Shown here piece after piece: positions 8,571-16,272 of a stretch of 29,019 bases of DNA (positions are counted from its first letter, which is position 1; each line of letters opens with the position of its first letter). A model generated the notes under the pieces. The model was not told where the DNA came from and made no database searches. It was given only the letters and a program-made list of their open reading frames with translations. The stretch comes from CAYQTO01 sp964420455 (GTDB lineage: Bacteria > Sumerlaeota > Sumerlaeia > SLMS01): NCBI GenBank assembly GCA_964420455.1, contig CAYQTO010000025.1, positions 1 to 29,019 on the forward strand, given 5' to 3'. Made by a program: the position numbers and the translations under genes.

Positions 8571-9231
8571 GGAGCATCGTCTGCGAATTGAACGCGATCA
8601 CGATGCGGTCCTCCTCGCCGCGGTAGGGCAGCGCGCTGTGCTGGAGATAAGCGGGAAAGATGATCACCATGCCGTCCTGCGCCGGCGGGTCGACGTAGGC
8701 GTTGTCCATGTAGGTCGAGCCGAAGTCCTGAAACCGTCCCCCGGCCATAAACGGCGAGTAGAAGCGGTTGCCGCCGTTGGGCGCCCCCTTGCCGCCGCGG
8801 CCCGTCTCTCCCGCCCGCACGTAATAGATCCCGCACCACGAGCATTGGCTGTGCGTATGCACGTCGTGGAACCCGCCGTCGTTGGTGATGTGGTACCAGC
8901 TGTCGCTGATGCGGACGGCGAGGCGGCGCGGCTCGACCTTCTTGCCGGTCATGACGTGGACGACCTGGGCGACTGTCTGGGCGAGGAAGGCCTTGAGCTT
9001 CGCGAGCCCCGGGTGGGGGTCGTCGAGGAGGTTGAGCTCCCCCTCAAAAAGCCCGTCGTCGGCCTTCGCCCTCGGGGCCACGTCGCTCTGGATGTTGGCG
9101 GCCTGCTGGTCCTTCAGCGCGTAGAGGCGCTCGATGATGGCCGGGGCCTCGCGGGCGTGGTCCTCCCACGTGCGGGTAAAGAGGGCGGTGGGCCAGAACT
9201 GGTGGCCGCGGAGCGAGTGGGAGGCGTCCAT
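8560..9231 (-). CDS. putative 2OG-Fe(II) oxygenase (TIGR02466 / 2OG-FeII_Oxy_5 type)
   Basis: This 223-residue protein has the family's C-terminal jelly-roll signature. Residues 112-115 are WYHI; a His-rich strand GFHDVHTHSQ (H122, H125, H127) gives the proximal iron ligands; then SWCGIYYVRAG, a hydrophobic strand GMVIIFPAYLQHS with the distal His198, and EEDRIVIAFN with Arg209, which would bind 2-oxoglutarate. The family hydroxylates unknown substrates and is often linked to secondary metabolism or phage proteins. There is no signal peptide, so it acts in the cytosol. The ATG at 9231 has only GC-rich CCC sequence in front, with no clear ribosome binding site. It lies between two secreted-protein genes on the same strand and has its own terminator-like hairpins on both sides. 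Confidence 0.8.
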   Translation of the reverse strand: MDASHSLRGHQFWPTALFTRTWEDHAREAPAIIERLYALKDQQAANIQSDVAPRAKADDGLFEGELNLLDDPHPGLAKLKAFLAQTVAQVVHVMTGKKVEPRRLAVRISDSWYHITNDGGFHDVHTHSQCSWCGIYYVRAGETGRGGKGAPNGGNRFYSPFMAGGRFQDFGSTYMDNAYVDPPAQDGMVIIFPAYLQHSALPYRGEEDRIVIAFNSQTMLRPE

Positions 9232-9260
9232 GGGCGGGGCTCGGGCTGGGGGAATGGCAA

Positions 9261-9291
9261 CGGCCCCGACGCGCTAGGGGCGACGGGGCCG
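9261..9291 (-). terminator. GC-rich hairpin downstream of the secreted-protein gene
   Basis: CGGCCCCG at 9261-9268 pairs with CGGGGCCG at 9284-9291, an 8-base perfect stem with a 15-base loop. It lies 65 bases beyond the stop of the minus-strand gene ending at 9356 and before the oxygenase start. No U tract follows, so termination is inferred. Confidence 0.4.
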
Positions 9292-9355
9292 GTGATCAAC
9301 GCGATTCAGGGCTGTCACAGAAAGTCCATCGGCGGGGGAGCGACCCGCGACCGGT

Positions 9356-10534
9356 TCAGTACAGCGACCAGTCCGGCACCGACGTGCGGGCGCGGCTTGG
9401 GTCCCCAACCACCGCCGGGCCGTAGAGCGTTGTCTTGCCGTATAGGTCCAGCTCCTCGAGGTAATATGCGGCGGGGTCCGGCGTGGACGGGGGATTCGCG
9501 ACGGTAAAGGCGTACGTCTGCCCGGTGAACTCGTCACCGGTGCTCGGCAGGAGTGCGCTGGTGAGGCGCTCGCCTCGGGTCCATCCGCCAGCGGGGCCAC
9601 GGTCCGCGGCATACACGTGGAATCCGGCGGAATCGATCTCGAGGGAGGTGACCCACTGGAGGAGGTGGGCTGTGCGGGCGGGGTTCCAGTCGGCGATAAA
9701 GGACTCGAGTTCGACGAGCAAGGGCCCGCCAGGGGAGAACGTGACGGGGTCGGGGGGCTCGTTATTAAAATTCACCGGATTACCAGTAAAGTTTCCTTGG
9801 GATGATCCTGCTGGTGATAGAAATTGGTTACTCAAAAACCCGCTGTCACCTGTGTATGCCACAAAGAAATCAATGGTTTCCTTGTCGCTCTGAAAGTCAA
9901 CGCCCGTACCGGTTGGATTGTAGGTCAAGCGCACCTCGAACCCGCGCGTTGTCGTGTTACCATTCGTTGTGTCGGGGTTGGCAGCCACAACGGCATCAAA
10001 GATGTCCCCGATAAAATTCTTCGGGCCTTCAGATCCTGGATTTCCGGCATCGCCCTGAAGCGTGACCAGATCGACAAACCAGTTATCTTCCGCCGAGTTT
10101 GTTCCAATGGTCAGGCAGTAGTCCGCTTCGAAACCACTGTCGAAGGTGGTCCCGGAATTAAAGTTTTGCAGTCCACCTGGATAAAAGGGACTTACATCCG
10201 GTCTGCCGAAATCACCACCTGTTTCCCCACCCGCACGCGTATCCATAAAGATCAGAATACGATTGCCGTCTTTCACGCGTCCCACGAGCCCGATGTATAG
10301 CTCCCCTTGAGGAGGGGGTCCCCCCACCGTTCGGGCATAGGCGTAGAGCGCGTTGACTCGGTGATCTAGGCCAAACCCGGGCCCCGGGCCACCGGTGTCG
10401 TTGGCGATCAGCGTGTAGCCCTCACTGGTGCCATTGATGACGCCGTCCAGGGTGGGGGGCTGGGCGTGAAGGGCTGTGGCGCAGCCGAGGATCAGCGCCA
10501 GGCAAGCGGCAAGGGAGGGGCCAGATGGGGTCAT
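9356..10534 (-). CDS. secreted protein with shared C-terminal module and Trp tail
   Basis: The 392-residue protein has a signal peptide (residues 1-25, cleavage after LHA-Q). A variable N-terminal domain follows, starting PPTLDGVINGTSEGY and including ELYIGLVGRVKDGNRILIF; this pattern resembles CBM9/DOMON-type beta sandwiches, a weak assignment. About residues 272-392 form a module also found in the two paralogs near 18 and 20 kb, shown by LLVELESFIADWN, TSLEIDSAGFHVY, GDEFTGQTYAF and YYLEELDLYGKTTLYGP. The last residues are RTSVPDWSLY. The stretch 9770-10290, the middle of the gene, is visibly more AT-rich than either end, as if the variable domain had a different history from the module. 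GGAG lies 11 bases before the start. The function is unknown; location outside the cytoplasm is inferred. Confidence 0.75.
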   Translation of the reverse strand: MTPSGPSLAACLALILGCATALHAQPPTLDGVINGTSEGYTLIANDTGGPGPGFGLDHRVNALYAYARTVGGPPPQGELYIGLVGRVKDGNRILIFMDTRAGGETGGDFGRPDVSPFYPGGLQNFNSGTTFDSGFEADYCLTIGTNSAEDNWFVDLVTLQGDAGNPGSEGPKNFIGDIFDAVVAANPDTTNGNTTTRGFEVRLTYNPTGTGVDFQSDKETIDFFVAYTGDSGFLSNQFLSPAGSSQGNFTGNPVNFNNEPPDPVTFSPGGPLLVELESFIADWNPARTAHLLQWVTSLEIDSAGFHVYAADRGPAGGWTRGERLTSALLPSTGDEFTGQTYAFTVANPPSTPDPAAYYLEELDLYGKTTLYGPAVVGDPSRARTSVPDWSLY

Positions 10535-10816
10535 GGCGAGGGTCTCCGAAAGTCAGGGTTTCCATGACAGACTACGAGAAAATCAGGGTCGTCCTTGCGT
10601 CCCCGTCAACGGGAGATGGACCAGTCCAAAGACATTCGCAGTTTGGAATCTGGGCATTAGGGAGAGTGCGATCCCGGCGCGCGCGAGCACTGAGGCCTTC
10701 CCTGCGGCCTTCTCGACACCCCCGGCTCCGTGCCAATTTGCCCCCACAACAATTCTGCTTGTCGGGGATGCGCCTTTCCGCAAGGTCGCCCCCGACCCAC
10801 GGAGGATCCCCACTCA
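10535..10816. promoter_or_regulatory. divergent promoter region between two exported-protein genes
   Basis: These 282 bases lie between the minus-strand secreted protein and the plus-strand S8 protease and must hold both promoters; no clear -35/-10 pair could be identified. GTCGGGG (10761-10767) and CCCCGAC (10790-10796) form a 7-base inverted repeat just before the GGAGG ribosome binding site (10801-10805) of the protease gene, and could be a leader hairpin. Confidence 0.3.
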
Positions 10817-12946
10817 ATGCGGAATCTCAGGCTTTCCCTCATCCCCCTGGCGCTGGCGTGCGGCGTCCTGTCGTCGAGCCCCGCGCAGGCGCAGACAAGC
10901 CGCGGCGAGTTGTCGGCGGCACGGACGGAGAAGGCCCGGCAGGAGAAGTCCGCGGCGGAGTCGCTGGCCAAAAAGCGCGGCTGGCCGGTGGAGGGCAAGA
11001 CGGCGGAGGGGCGCGGCTTTGAACTGATGACCCTCGCCGAGCGGGGCGCACCGCTGTATAACATCACCATGACGACGGAGGCGTCGATCATGGTGAACGC
11101 GGTGGCGCTCCAGTCGACGACCCCGACGCTGACCGGCGAGGGGCTGATCATCGGGATTTGGGACCAGGGGGGCGTGCTGGAGACGCACCAGGAATTCGCG
11201 GACGGCGGCGGCGGGAGCCGGGCACAGAACGCGGACGGGGCGGGGCTCGCCAACCATTCGCACGCGGTGACGAGCGTGGTCATCGGCGCGGGGGTGAACC
11301 CGGAGTGCCTTGGCGCGGCGCCCGACGCAAGGTCCTTCAATTATGATTGGGATGGCGACGATGGGGAAATGACCGCCGTGGCGGCCCACGCCCCTGGCCA
11401 GCCGGACCGCGTTCCCGTCTCGAACCATTCCTATGGATACGTCACCGGATGGCAGTCGGGGAGCTACAGCGGCAACTCGGGCTGGCACTGGTTCGGCAGC
11501 GGCTGGGACGAAGCTGTGCGCGAGGACTTCAAGTTCGGCCTGTATAGCACCGACACCGAAGAGCTCGACGCGATCATGTGGGAGAATCCCTACTTTCTGG
11601 TCTTCTGGCCGACGGGAAACGACCGCAACGACGTGTATGGCGGCGCGCGCGATGGCACGGAGACCTTCTATTGGTACGTGGAGGAGACGGACTCCTGGGC
11701 GCCCGCAACCTGGGAGTCGGCCACGGCGCCGTTCGACGATTTGTACGATGGTGGATTCGATACGTTGGTGACGCGGACGACCAGCAAGAACGGCGTGAGC
11801 GTTGGGGCGATCGGGCCGGGAGTGACCGGTGGCATGCGGGACCCGGCGGCGGCGGTGATGACGAGCTTTAGCGGGTGGGGCCCCACGGACGACGGGCGGC
11901 TGAAGCCGGACCTGGTGGGCAAGGGGGGGTCCATGCTGATGGCGATCGGCTCCGCGGATGACGCCTATACGGGGGGCGGGTCGAACGGCACCTCGTACGC
12001 CTCGCCAAACGTGGCCGGAGCGGCATTGCTGCTGGTGGATGCGGCGGCGAGCGGGACGCACCCCTGGAGCCCGCGGGCGAGCACCGTGAAGGCCCTGCTG
12101 ATCCATGGGGCGACGGACATGGGCCGGCCCGGGCCCGATTACGAGTTTGGCTGGGGACTGCCGGACCTGGTGGAAAGCAAGGCACCGATGGACGCCCTCG
12201 CGAGCGGCCCCGATGCCGCCGCCTCGCCCCTGGTCGAGGCCCTCCTCGATCCCGTCCAGGCCCCAAGCCATGTCTATACGTTCGAGTGGGACGGCACCCG
12301 GCCGCTGAGGGCCACCCTTTGCTGGACGGATCCCCCCGGTTCGCCAACGGTGATCCTCGACGATCCCACCCCCCAACTCGTCCACGACCTCGACCTGCGG
12401 ATCGAAGGTCCCGGCGGCACCACGCTCCCCTTTGTTCTCGATCCTGCCAATCCCGCCAACAACGCCACTACCGGCGACAATGTCGTGGACCCGGTGGAGC
12501 AGGTGCTGCTGCCCGCGGGGGGCACCGCGGGCGTCTATACGGCGACGGTGTCGGCCAAGACGCCGCTGGCGGAGGGGCCCCAATGGTACTCGCTGGTGAT
12601 CACGGGCCAGTCGCCGTCGGCGGCTCCGGCGCCGCTCGGGCTGACCGCCGTCGACGCAACCACGGACCTCGGCACCGGCATGGTGGCGCTCGCGGTCACC
12701 GGCGCCGTGTTCCATCCCGGGACCCAGCTGCGGCTTGAGGACGGCGAGGGCAGCGCGCTGGAACTGACCGGCGAGATCGTCGCCCCGGGCGACATCGCGG
12801 CTGCGGTGGACCTGCCCGCGGTCGACGGTCGCAACTGGGACCTGGTGGTGACACGGCCCGACGGTGCCACGGCCACCTGGCCCGACGCGATTCGTCTGGG
12901 CCCCTCGACCGTGACCGAGTGGCGCATCCTTGGAGGAACGGAGTGA
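10817..12946 (+). CDS. secreted subtilisin-like serine protease (peptidase S8)
   Basis: From ATG 10817, with GGAGG about 11 bases upstream, the protein is 709 residues and opens with a clear signal peptide ending SSPAQAQ. The upstream extension of the frame to 10730 lacks this. The S8 domain runs about residues 105-480. The catalytic Asp is D116 in GIWDQGG, the His lies in NHSHAV (H147 or H149; the usual HGTH is altered), the oxyanion Asn is probably N268 in TGNDR, and the Ser is S393 in NGTSYASPNVAG. Residues 490-625 form the jelly-roll often following such proteases (RATLCWTDPPGSP, LVHDLDLRIEGPGG, GVYTATVSAK). The last 80 residues are an Ig-like or IPT-like segment ending STVTEWRILGGTE, matching the tail of neighbouring exported proteins. 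The stop is five bases from the next start, so it forms an operon with the C25 protease. Confidence 0.88.
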   Translation: MRNLRLSLIPLALACGVLSSSPAQAQTSRGELSAARTEKARQEKSAAESLAKKRGWPVEGKTAEGRGFELMTLAERGAPLYNITMTTEASIMVNAVALQSTTPTLTGEGLIIGIWDQGGVLETHQEFADGGGGSRAQNADGAGLANHSHAVTSVVIGAGVNPECLGAAPDARSFNYDWDGDDGEMTAVAAHAPGQPDRVPVSNHSYGYVTGWQSGSYSGNSGWHWFGSGWDEAVREDFKFGLYSTDTEELDAIMWENPYFLVFWPTGNDRNDVYGGARDGTETFYWYVEETDSWAPATWESATAPFDDLYDGGFDTLVTRTTSKNGVSVGAIGPGVTGGMRDPAAAVMTSFSGWGPTDDGRLKPDLVGKGGSMLMAIGSADDAYTGGGSNGTSYASPNVAGAALLLVDAAASGTHPWSPRASTVKALLIHGATDMGRPGPDYEFGWGLPDLVESKAPMDALASGPDAAASPLVEALLDPVQAPSHVYTFEWDGTRPLRATLCWTDPPGSPTVILDDPTPQLVHDLDLRIEGPGGTTLPFVLDPANPANNATTGDNVVDPVEQVLLPAGGTAGVYTATVSAKTPLAEGPQWYSLVITGQSPSAAPAPLGLTAVDATTDLGTGMVALAVTGAVFHPGTQLRLEDGEGSALELTGEIVAPGDIAAAVDLPAVDGRNWDLVVTRPDGATATWPDAIRLGPSTVTEWRILGGTE

Positions 12947-12951
12947 GGCCG

Positions 12952-15795
12952 ATGACAAGAAGGATTGCTGGAGCGGCAATCATCGCGGTCGGCCTGGCCG
13001 GGACCGCCGGAGCGCAGGAATTCACCCTGGTCAATGCGGACAAGACGACGGGCGTCTATACGCTGCGCTTCGCCAATGGCGCGCTTGCCAACCCGTTCGA
13101 GTCGGCAATGCCCAACCCGCCGTTTCCGCAGCCGGACGTGGACCCTGCGGCCCCCTCGCCGGAGGTCCTCGGCCTGGCAATCCCCCCCCACGCCGCGCCG
13201 CCCATGCCGTGCGAGACGAGCACCCTGATCGCCCTTGGCCCGGGCGAGCCGGTGGATGGCTGGACGGCCGTGGGCAAGCACGCCACCGTGCGGCCGGTGC
13301 AGCTGGGGCGCATCGCCGCCCTTCAGGTCGTCGTGGATCGGTGCGCGCTCGGCGAGGGAGCCACCGTCACCATCGATGTGGTCCCGCCCGCGGGCAAGTC
13401 GACCGGCGCCGTCCGCGTGGACCCGGCCACGTTCGAGGCGGATTGGTTGCGCCCGGCGTTCCTGAACGGCGACCGCTGGGATCCCGCCGCCGCGCCCCCC
13501 GCCGCCACCAAGGGCGCGCCCGTCCCCCCGCCTTCGGACCCCGGTGCCTGGCGGGCAACCTACGCGGTCACACCGGGCGGGCTGACGGACCTCCCGAGCG
13601 AGATCCTCACCTTCGACCCGACGGATATCGGCACCACCCCGGGCCTCGGCGGCCAGATCCGTCTCGTCTATAATGATACACCGATCCCGATTGGTGGCGA
13701 GGTGGGGGGCGACCTCTGGTTCTATGCCCCGCGCACCCATGGATCGCACAACGATTCGGACTCGGTGTTTCTCACGCCGGAGGCCGCCGCGCCGTCGCCG
13801 CCGATGGCCACCCGTCCGGCCTTCGAGACCCTGGCCCCCGCCGGCGCCGAGATCCCCCAACAGATCGCCCGCGTCTACGAATTCAACCAGCAATACGAAC
13901 GCGACTCGCTCAACCCCGCGGGCGAGCGGCTCGTGTTTTACCGCCACCAGGCCGCCGGCAGCCCCTCCACCCGCATCACCAGCTTCGACTTTCCCGATGT
14001 GCTGACGGACCTCCAGGTCACTGTTGAGGTGGAGGTCCACGGCCTGAACCAGAGCCTCACCGTCGACCCGGACCACTATATTGACGTGGAACTGAGCGGG
14101 GCCGCGCTGGCGCGCCGCTCCTGGAACGACCGCACGGTCCTCCGGTTTCGCGAGACGGTCACGCTCCCCGCCGCGCCCCCGGGCCAGCTCTTCAGCTTCG
14201 CCCACACCATCCCCGGCGACACCGTCGACACGCCGCTCGATGGCGGGGTCGACATCCAGAACCTCGAGGAGGTGTCGCTCACCTATACGGCGCTGCCACG
14301 GCTCGACACGAGGGACTACGCCCGGCTGGAACTCCCGGAGGCCGGGGCGCCCCGACTGGTCACCGTCGGCGGGTTCCCGGCCGCCACGCCCGCGGCCGAC
14401 ATCGCCGTCCTCGAAGTCACCGACGAACTGGCGCCCGTTCGCCTGACCGGGCTGTCGACCTTCCCGGACGGCGACGGCAACACCGCCGTGGAGTTCGAGG
14501 CCCGCCCCACCACGTCGACCTTCGTGATCCAGGACCTCGGCCGGCTGCGGTCCGTGGACGAGATCGCGCCGGCCGAGACGCTCCCCGCGCCCCCCGGCGC
14601 CGGCACGACGCTGACGGCCATCCACGTCCGCCCCGCTGTCTATACATCGACCCTGGCCCCGCTCACCGCGCTGCGCGGTCCGGGCGTCCTCACCGTGGAT
14701 CCCCAGGCGGCGTACAACGCCTACTCCGGCGGGCGCAAGGACCCCGAGGCCCTCCGCCGGGCCCTCGCCTACCTCATCGAAAACAGCGCCGACACCGTCG
14801 CCCTCCCCTCGGTTCTCCTCGCCGGGCATGCCTCCTTCGACCCGCGCAACTACATCGGCTCCCACGCATCCGCCAAGATCCCCACGTATATCTTTATAGG
14901 CGACGTGAGCTACAACGGCTCCTTCCGGGAATACCCGTCGGACTTCCCCTACACGCACCTCTTCGGGGGGGACGAACTGCCGGACATCGCCCTTGGGCGC
15001 CTGCCGGCGCGCTCCGTGGCGGACCTGGACAANNNNNNNNNNAATGCGGTCGCCCGCTACCTCGCCCACGCGCCACTCGTCCCCAACCTCACCGCCGAGG
15101 ACCGCCAGGCCTTCTTCCTCACCGACAACACCCCACCGCTGGGAAGTCCCTTGTTCGCCACCGACATCCCCCTCTGGGAATTCTACTGGCAGTCCACCGG
15201 CCGTCCCACCTTCCACTACGACGCGACCGATGCCGTCGCCGCCCGCCCGATCGTCGAGGCCCAGTTCGAAGGCCCCGGCGGCGGCACTTCCTTCGTCCTC
15301 TTCATCGGCCATGGGAACTTTCGCGAATGGATGGACAACGAGGCCCTCAACACGTCCATGGTCCGCAACGACATCGATACCGACGGCCAGTGGCCCTTCG
15401 TATCCGCCCTCACCTGCCAGAACGGGCTCTACAGCCATCCGGTCCAGGAGACGGGAAACGAATCGCTCGGCCAGGCATGGGTCTTCGCCGTGCCGACCCG
15501 GGGCGCCATCGGCGTCGTAACCTCCACGACCGAGCAGACCTACGGATCGCTGCGTCCCGTCGTGGAGGAGATGATGCGCGGCCTCGGCTGGTCGTCACGC
15601 CCGGAGGAGCAGGCCTTCACCGCGGGGGCCCTGCTGGCGCTCGGAAAGATCGGCTACCTGACGCGGTTCGCGAATGCGACGGAGGCGATCCAGGGCGAAT
15701 CGCTCTTCGGCGACCCGGACGCGCCGCTCAGTCTCGATTATCCCCTCGCGGGGACGTCCGTCCCCGACTGGTTCGGGATGGAGGACCGCCGGTGA
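12952..15795 (+). CDS. secreted gingipain-type cysteine protease (peptidase C25), interrupted by an assembly gap
   Basis: ATG 12952 is chosen because it begins a good signal peptide (MTRRIAGAAIIAVGLAGTAGAQ) six bases after the protease stop; a longer frame from 12919 overlaps that gene. The N-terminal ~600 residues are beta-rich. The C25 domain begins near ALAYLIEN, with LLAGHASFDPRNYIG, YIFIGDVS and DELPDIALGRLPARS. The catalytic His is in FIGHGNFREW and the Cys in ALTCQNGLY; GAIGVVTSTTEQTYGSLRP follows, as in gingipains and PorU. Ten Ns at 15033-15042 keep the frame, but the true length there is unknown. The C-terminus is AGTSVPDWFGMEDRR. The C25 family includes PorU, the sortase of the type IX system; this protein carries the tail itself, so it is more likely cargo than sortase, although autoprocessing is possible. 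Confidence 0.88.
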   Translation: MTRRIAGAAIIAVGLAGTAGAQEFTLVNADKTTGVYTLRFANGALANPFESAMPNPPFPQPDVDPAAPSPEVLGLAIPPHAAPPMPCETSTLIALGPGEPVDGWTAVGKHATVRPVQLGRIAALQVVVDRCALGEGATVTIDVVPPAGKSTGAVRVDPATFEADWLRPAFLNGDRWDPAAAPPAATKGAPVPPPSDPGAWRATYAVTPGGLTDLPSEILTFDPTDIGTTPGLGGQIRLVYNDTPIPIGGEVGGDLWFYAPRTHGSHNDSDSVFLTPEAAAPSPPMATRPAFETLAPAGAEIPQQIARVYEFNQQYERDSLNPAGERLVFYRHQAAGSPSTRITSFDFPDVLTDLQVTVEVEVHGLNQSLTVDPDHYIDVELSGAALARRSWNDRTVLRFRETVTLPAAPPGQLFSFAHTIPGDTVDTPLDGGVDIQNLEEVSLTYTALPRLDTRDYARLELPEAGAPRLVTVGGFPAATPAADIAVLEVTDELAPVRLTGLSTFPDGDGNTAVEFEARPTTSTFVIQDLGRLRSVDEIAPAETLPAPPGAGTTLTAIHVRPAVYTSTLAPLTALRGPGVLTVDPQAAYNAYSGGRKDPEALRRALAYLIENSADTVALPSVLLAGHASFDPRNYIGSHASAKIPTYIFIGDVSYNGSFREYPSDFPYTHLFGGDELPDIALGRLPARSVADLDXXXXNAVARYLAHAPLVPNLTAEDRQAFFLTDNTPPLGSPLFATDIPLWEFYWQSTGRPTFHYDATDAVAARPIVEAQFEGPGGGTSFVLFIGHGNFREWMDNEALNTSMVRNDIDTDGQWPFVSALTCQNGLYSHPVQETGNESLGQAWVFAVPTRGAIGVVTSTTEQTYGSLRPVVEEMMRGLGWSSRPEEQAFTAGALLALGKIGYLTRFANATEAIQGESLFGDPDAPLSLDYPLAGTSVPDWFGMEDRR
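15033..15042. other. assembly gap (10 N) within the C25 protease gene
   Basis: Ten Ns follow the VADLD segment of the protease domain. The frame continues after the gap in the same phase, so the lost stretch is probably short or a multiple of three relative to ten, but the length is unknown. Confidence 0.95.
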
Positions 15796-16032
15796 CACCC
15801 CCTCGGACACCCCAAATTCCTCGGGAAAAACCGGTTAATCATGCCGGGCATCCCCTGAATTCGAGGGGCTTTTTCTTTGTTTGGAATTTGTTGGGGTGGA
15901 GAAAAAATGCCGGGCTTTCCACTTGACGTCCGCCCACATCCCAGTCATGACCGCTGACGAATTGCAGAAAACTGAACATTGCAAGACAGTCTGCTCTAAA
16001 GCGACGACCCCACCGTGAGAGATGCGCGCCCC
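15796..16032. other. intergenic region before the small peptide gene
   Basis: It holds the terminator of the protease operon and then about 150 bases of lower GC content that should contain the promoter of the small peptide gene. TTGACG at 15923-15928 resembles a -35 element, but no matching -10 is present at the usual spacing. GAGAG lies upstream of the peptide start at 16033. Confidence 0.3.
15852..15874 (+). terminator. intrinsic terminator of the protease operon
   Basis: CCCCT (15852-15856) and AGGGG (15864-15868) form a short stem with a 7-base loop containing GAATTC-like sequence. A T run follows at 15870-15874, then CTTT. It is 57 bases after the C25 protease stop. Confidence 0.6.
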
Positions 16033-16203
16033 ATGACCCCATTTGACGATAACCAGCCCAGCAAGCTCCCCGGTGGAGACGTGCAGGTCTCCGCGTACGA
16101 GCCCCCCCGGATCGAGCGCCTGACTCCGCAGGATCTCGAGGAGCAGGACCTGAAGCTCATCGCCGGAACCAGCCCCCTCGGCGAAGAAGACGACTACTAC
16201 TGA
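16033..16203 (+). CDS. 56-residue acidic peptide, RiPP-precursor-like
   Basis: From ATG 16033 (a GTG at 16015 is in frame and could add six residues) the product is 56 residues with no signal peptide. It contains AYEPPRIERLTPQDLEEQDL at 21-40, then KLIAGTSPLGEEDDYY to the end. YxxPxI at 22-27 matches the YxxP pattern that RiPP recognition elements bind in lasso-peptide leaders. A core starting at Gly45 would place Glu51, Glu52 or Asp53 at positions 7-9, where a lasso ring would close. Against this, the Thr usually two residues before the core is missing, and no cyclase, protease or RRE gene is in the window. The gene has its own strong terminator, and a nucleotidyltransferase-like gene of a family also seen in RiPP clusters follows. 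The function is therefore open. Confidence 0.55.
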   Translation: MTPFDDNQPSKLPGGDVQVSAYEPPRIERLTPQDLEEQDLKLIAGTSPLGEEDDYY

Positions 16204-16241
16204 TTTCCGGCTTTCCCCTTTCGGGGAACGAGCAGGCTTGC

Positions 16242-16270
16242 GGGACACCCCACCGGGTGTCCCTTTTTTT
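16242..16270 (+). terminator. strong intrinsic terminator of the small peptide gene
   Basis: GGGACACCC (16242-16250) and GGGTGTCCC (16255-16263) form a perfect 9-base stem with a 4-base loop, followed at once by seven Ts (16264-16270). This is the clearest terminator in the window and makes the peptide a separate transcript. It also ends three bases before the first possible start of the following gene, leaving that ATG without a ribosome binding site. Confidence 0.9.
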
Positions 16271-16272
16271 GT

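Noticed and set aside
12535..15438. Very long open frame on the minus strand opposite the two protease genes
   Set aside because: It is antisense to genes with clear catalytic motifs and signal peptides; its protein is low-complexity Arg/Gly/Asp-rich and resembles no family. GC-rich DNA with strong codon bias yields such frames.
12952..15795. The C25 protease as the PorU sortase of a type IX secretion system
   Set aside because: No other type IX genes are present and the protein itself carries the candidate tail, so cargo is the simpler reading.
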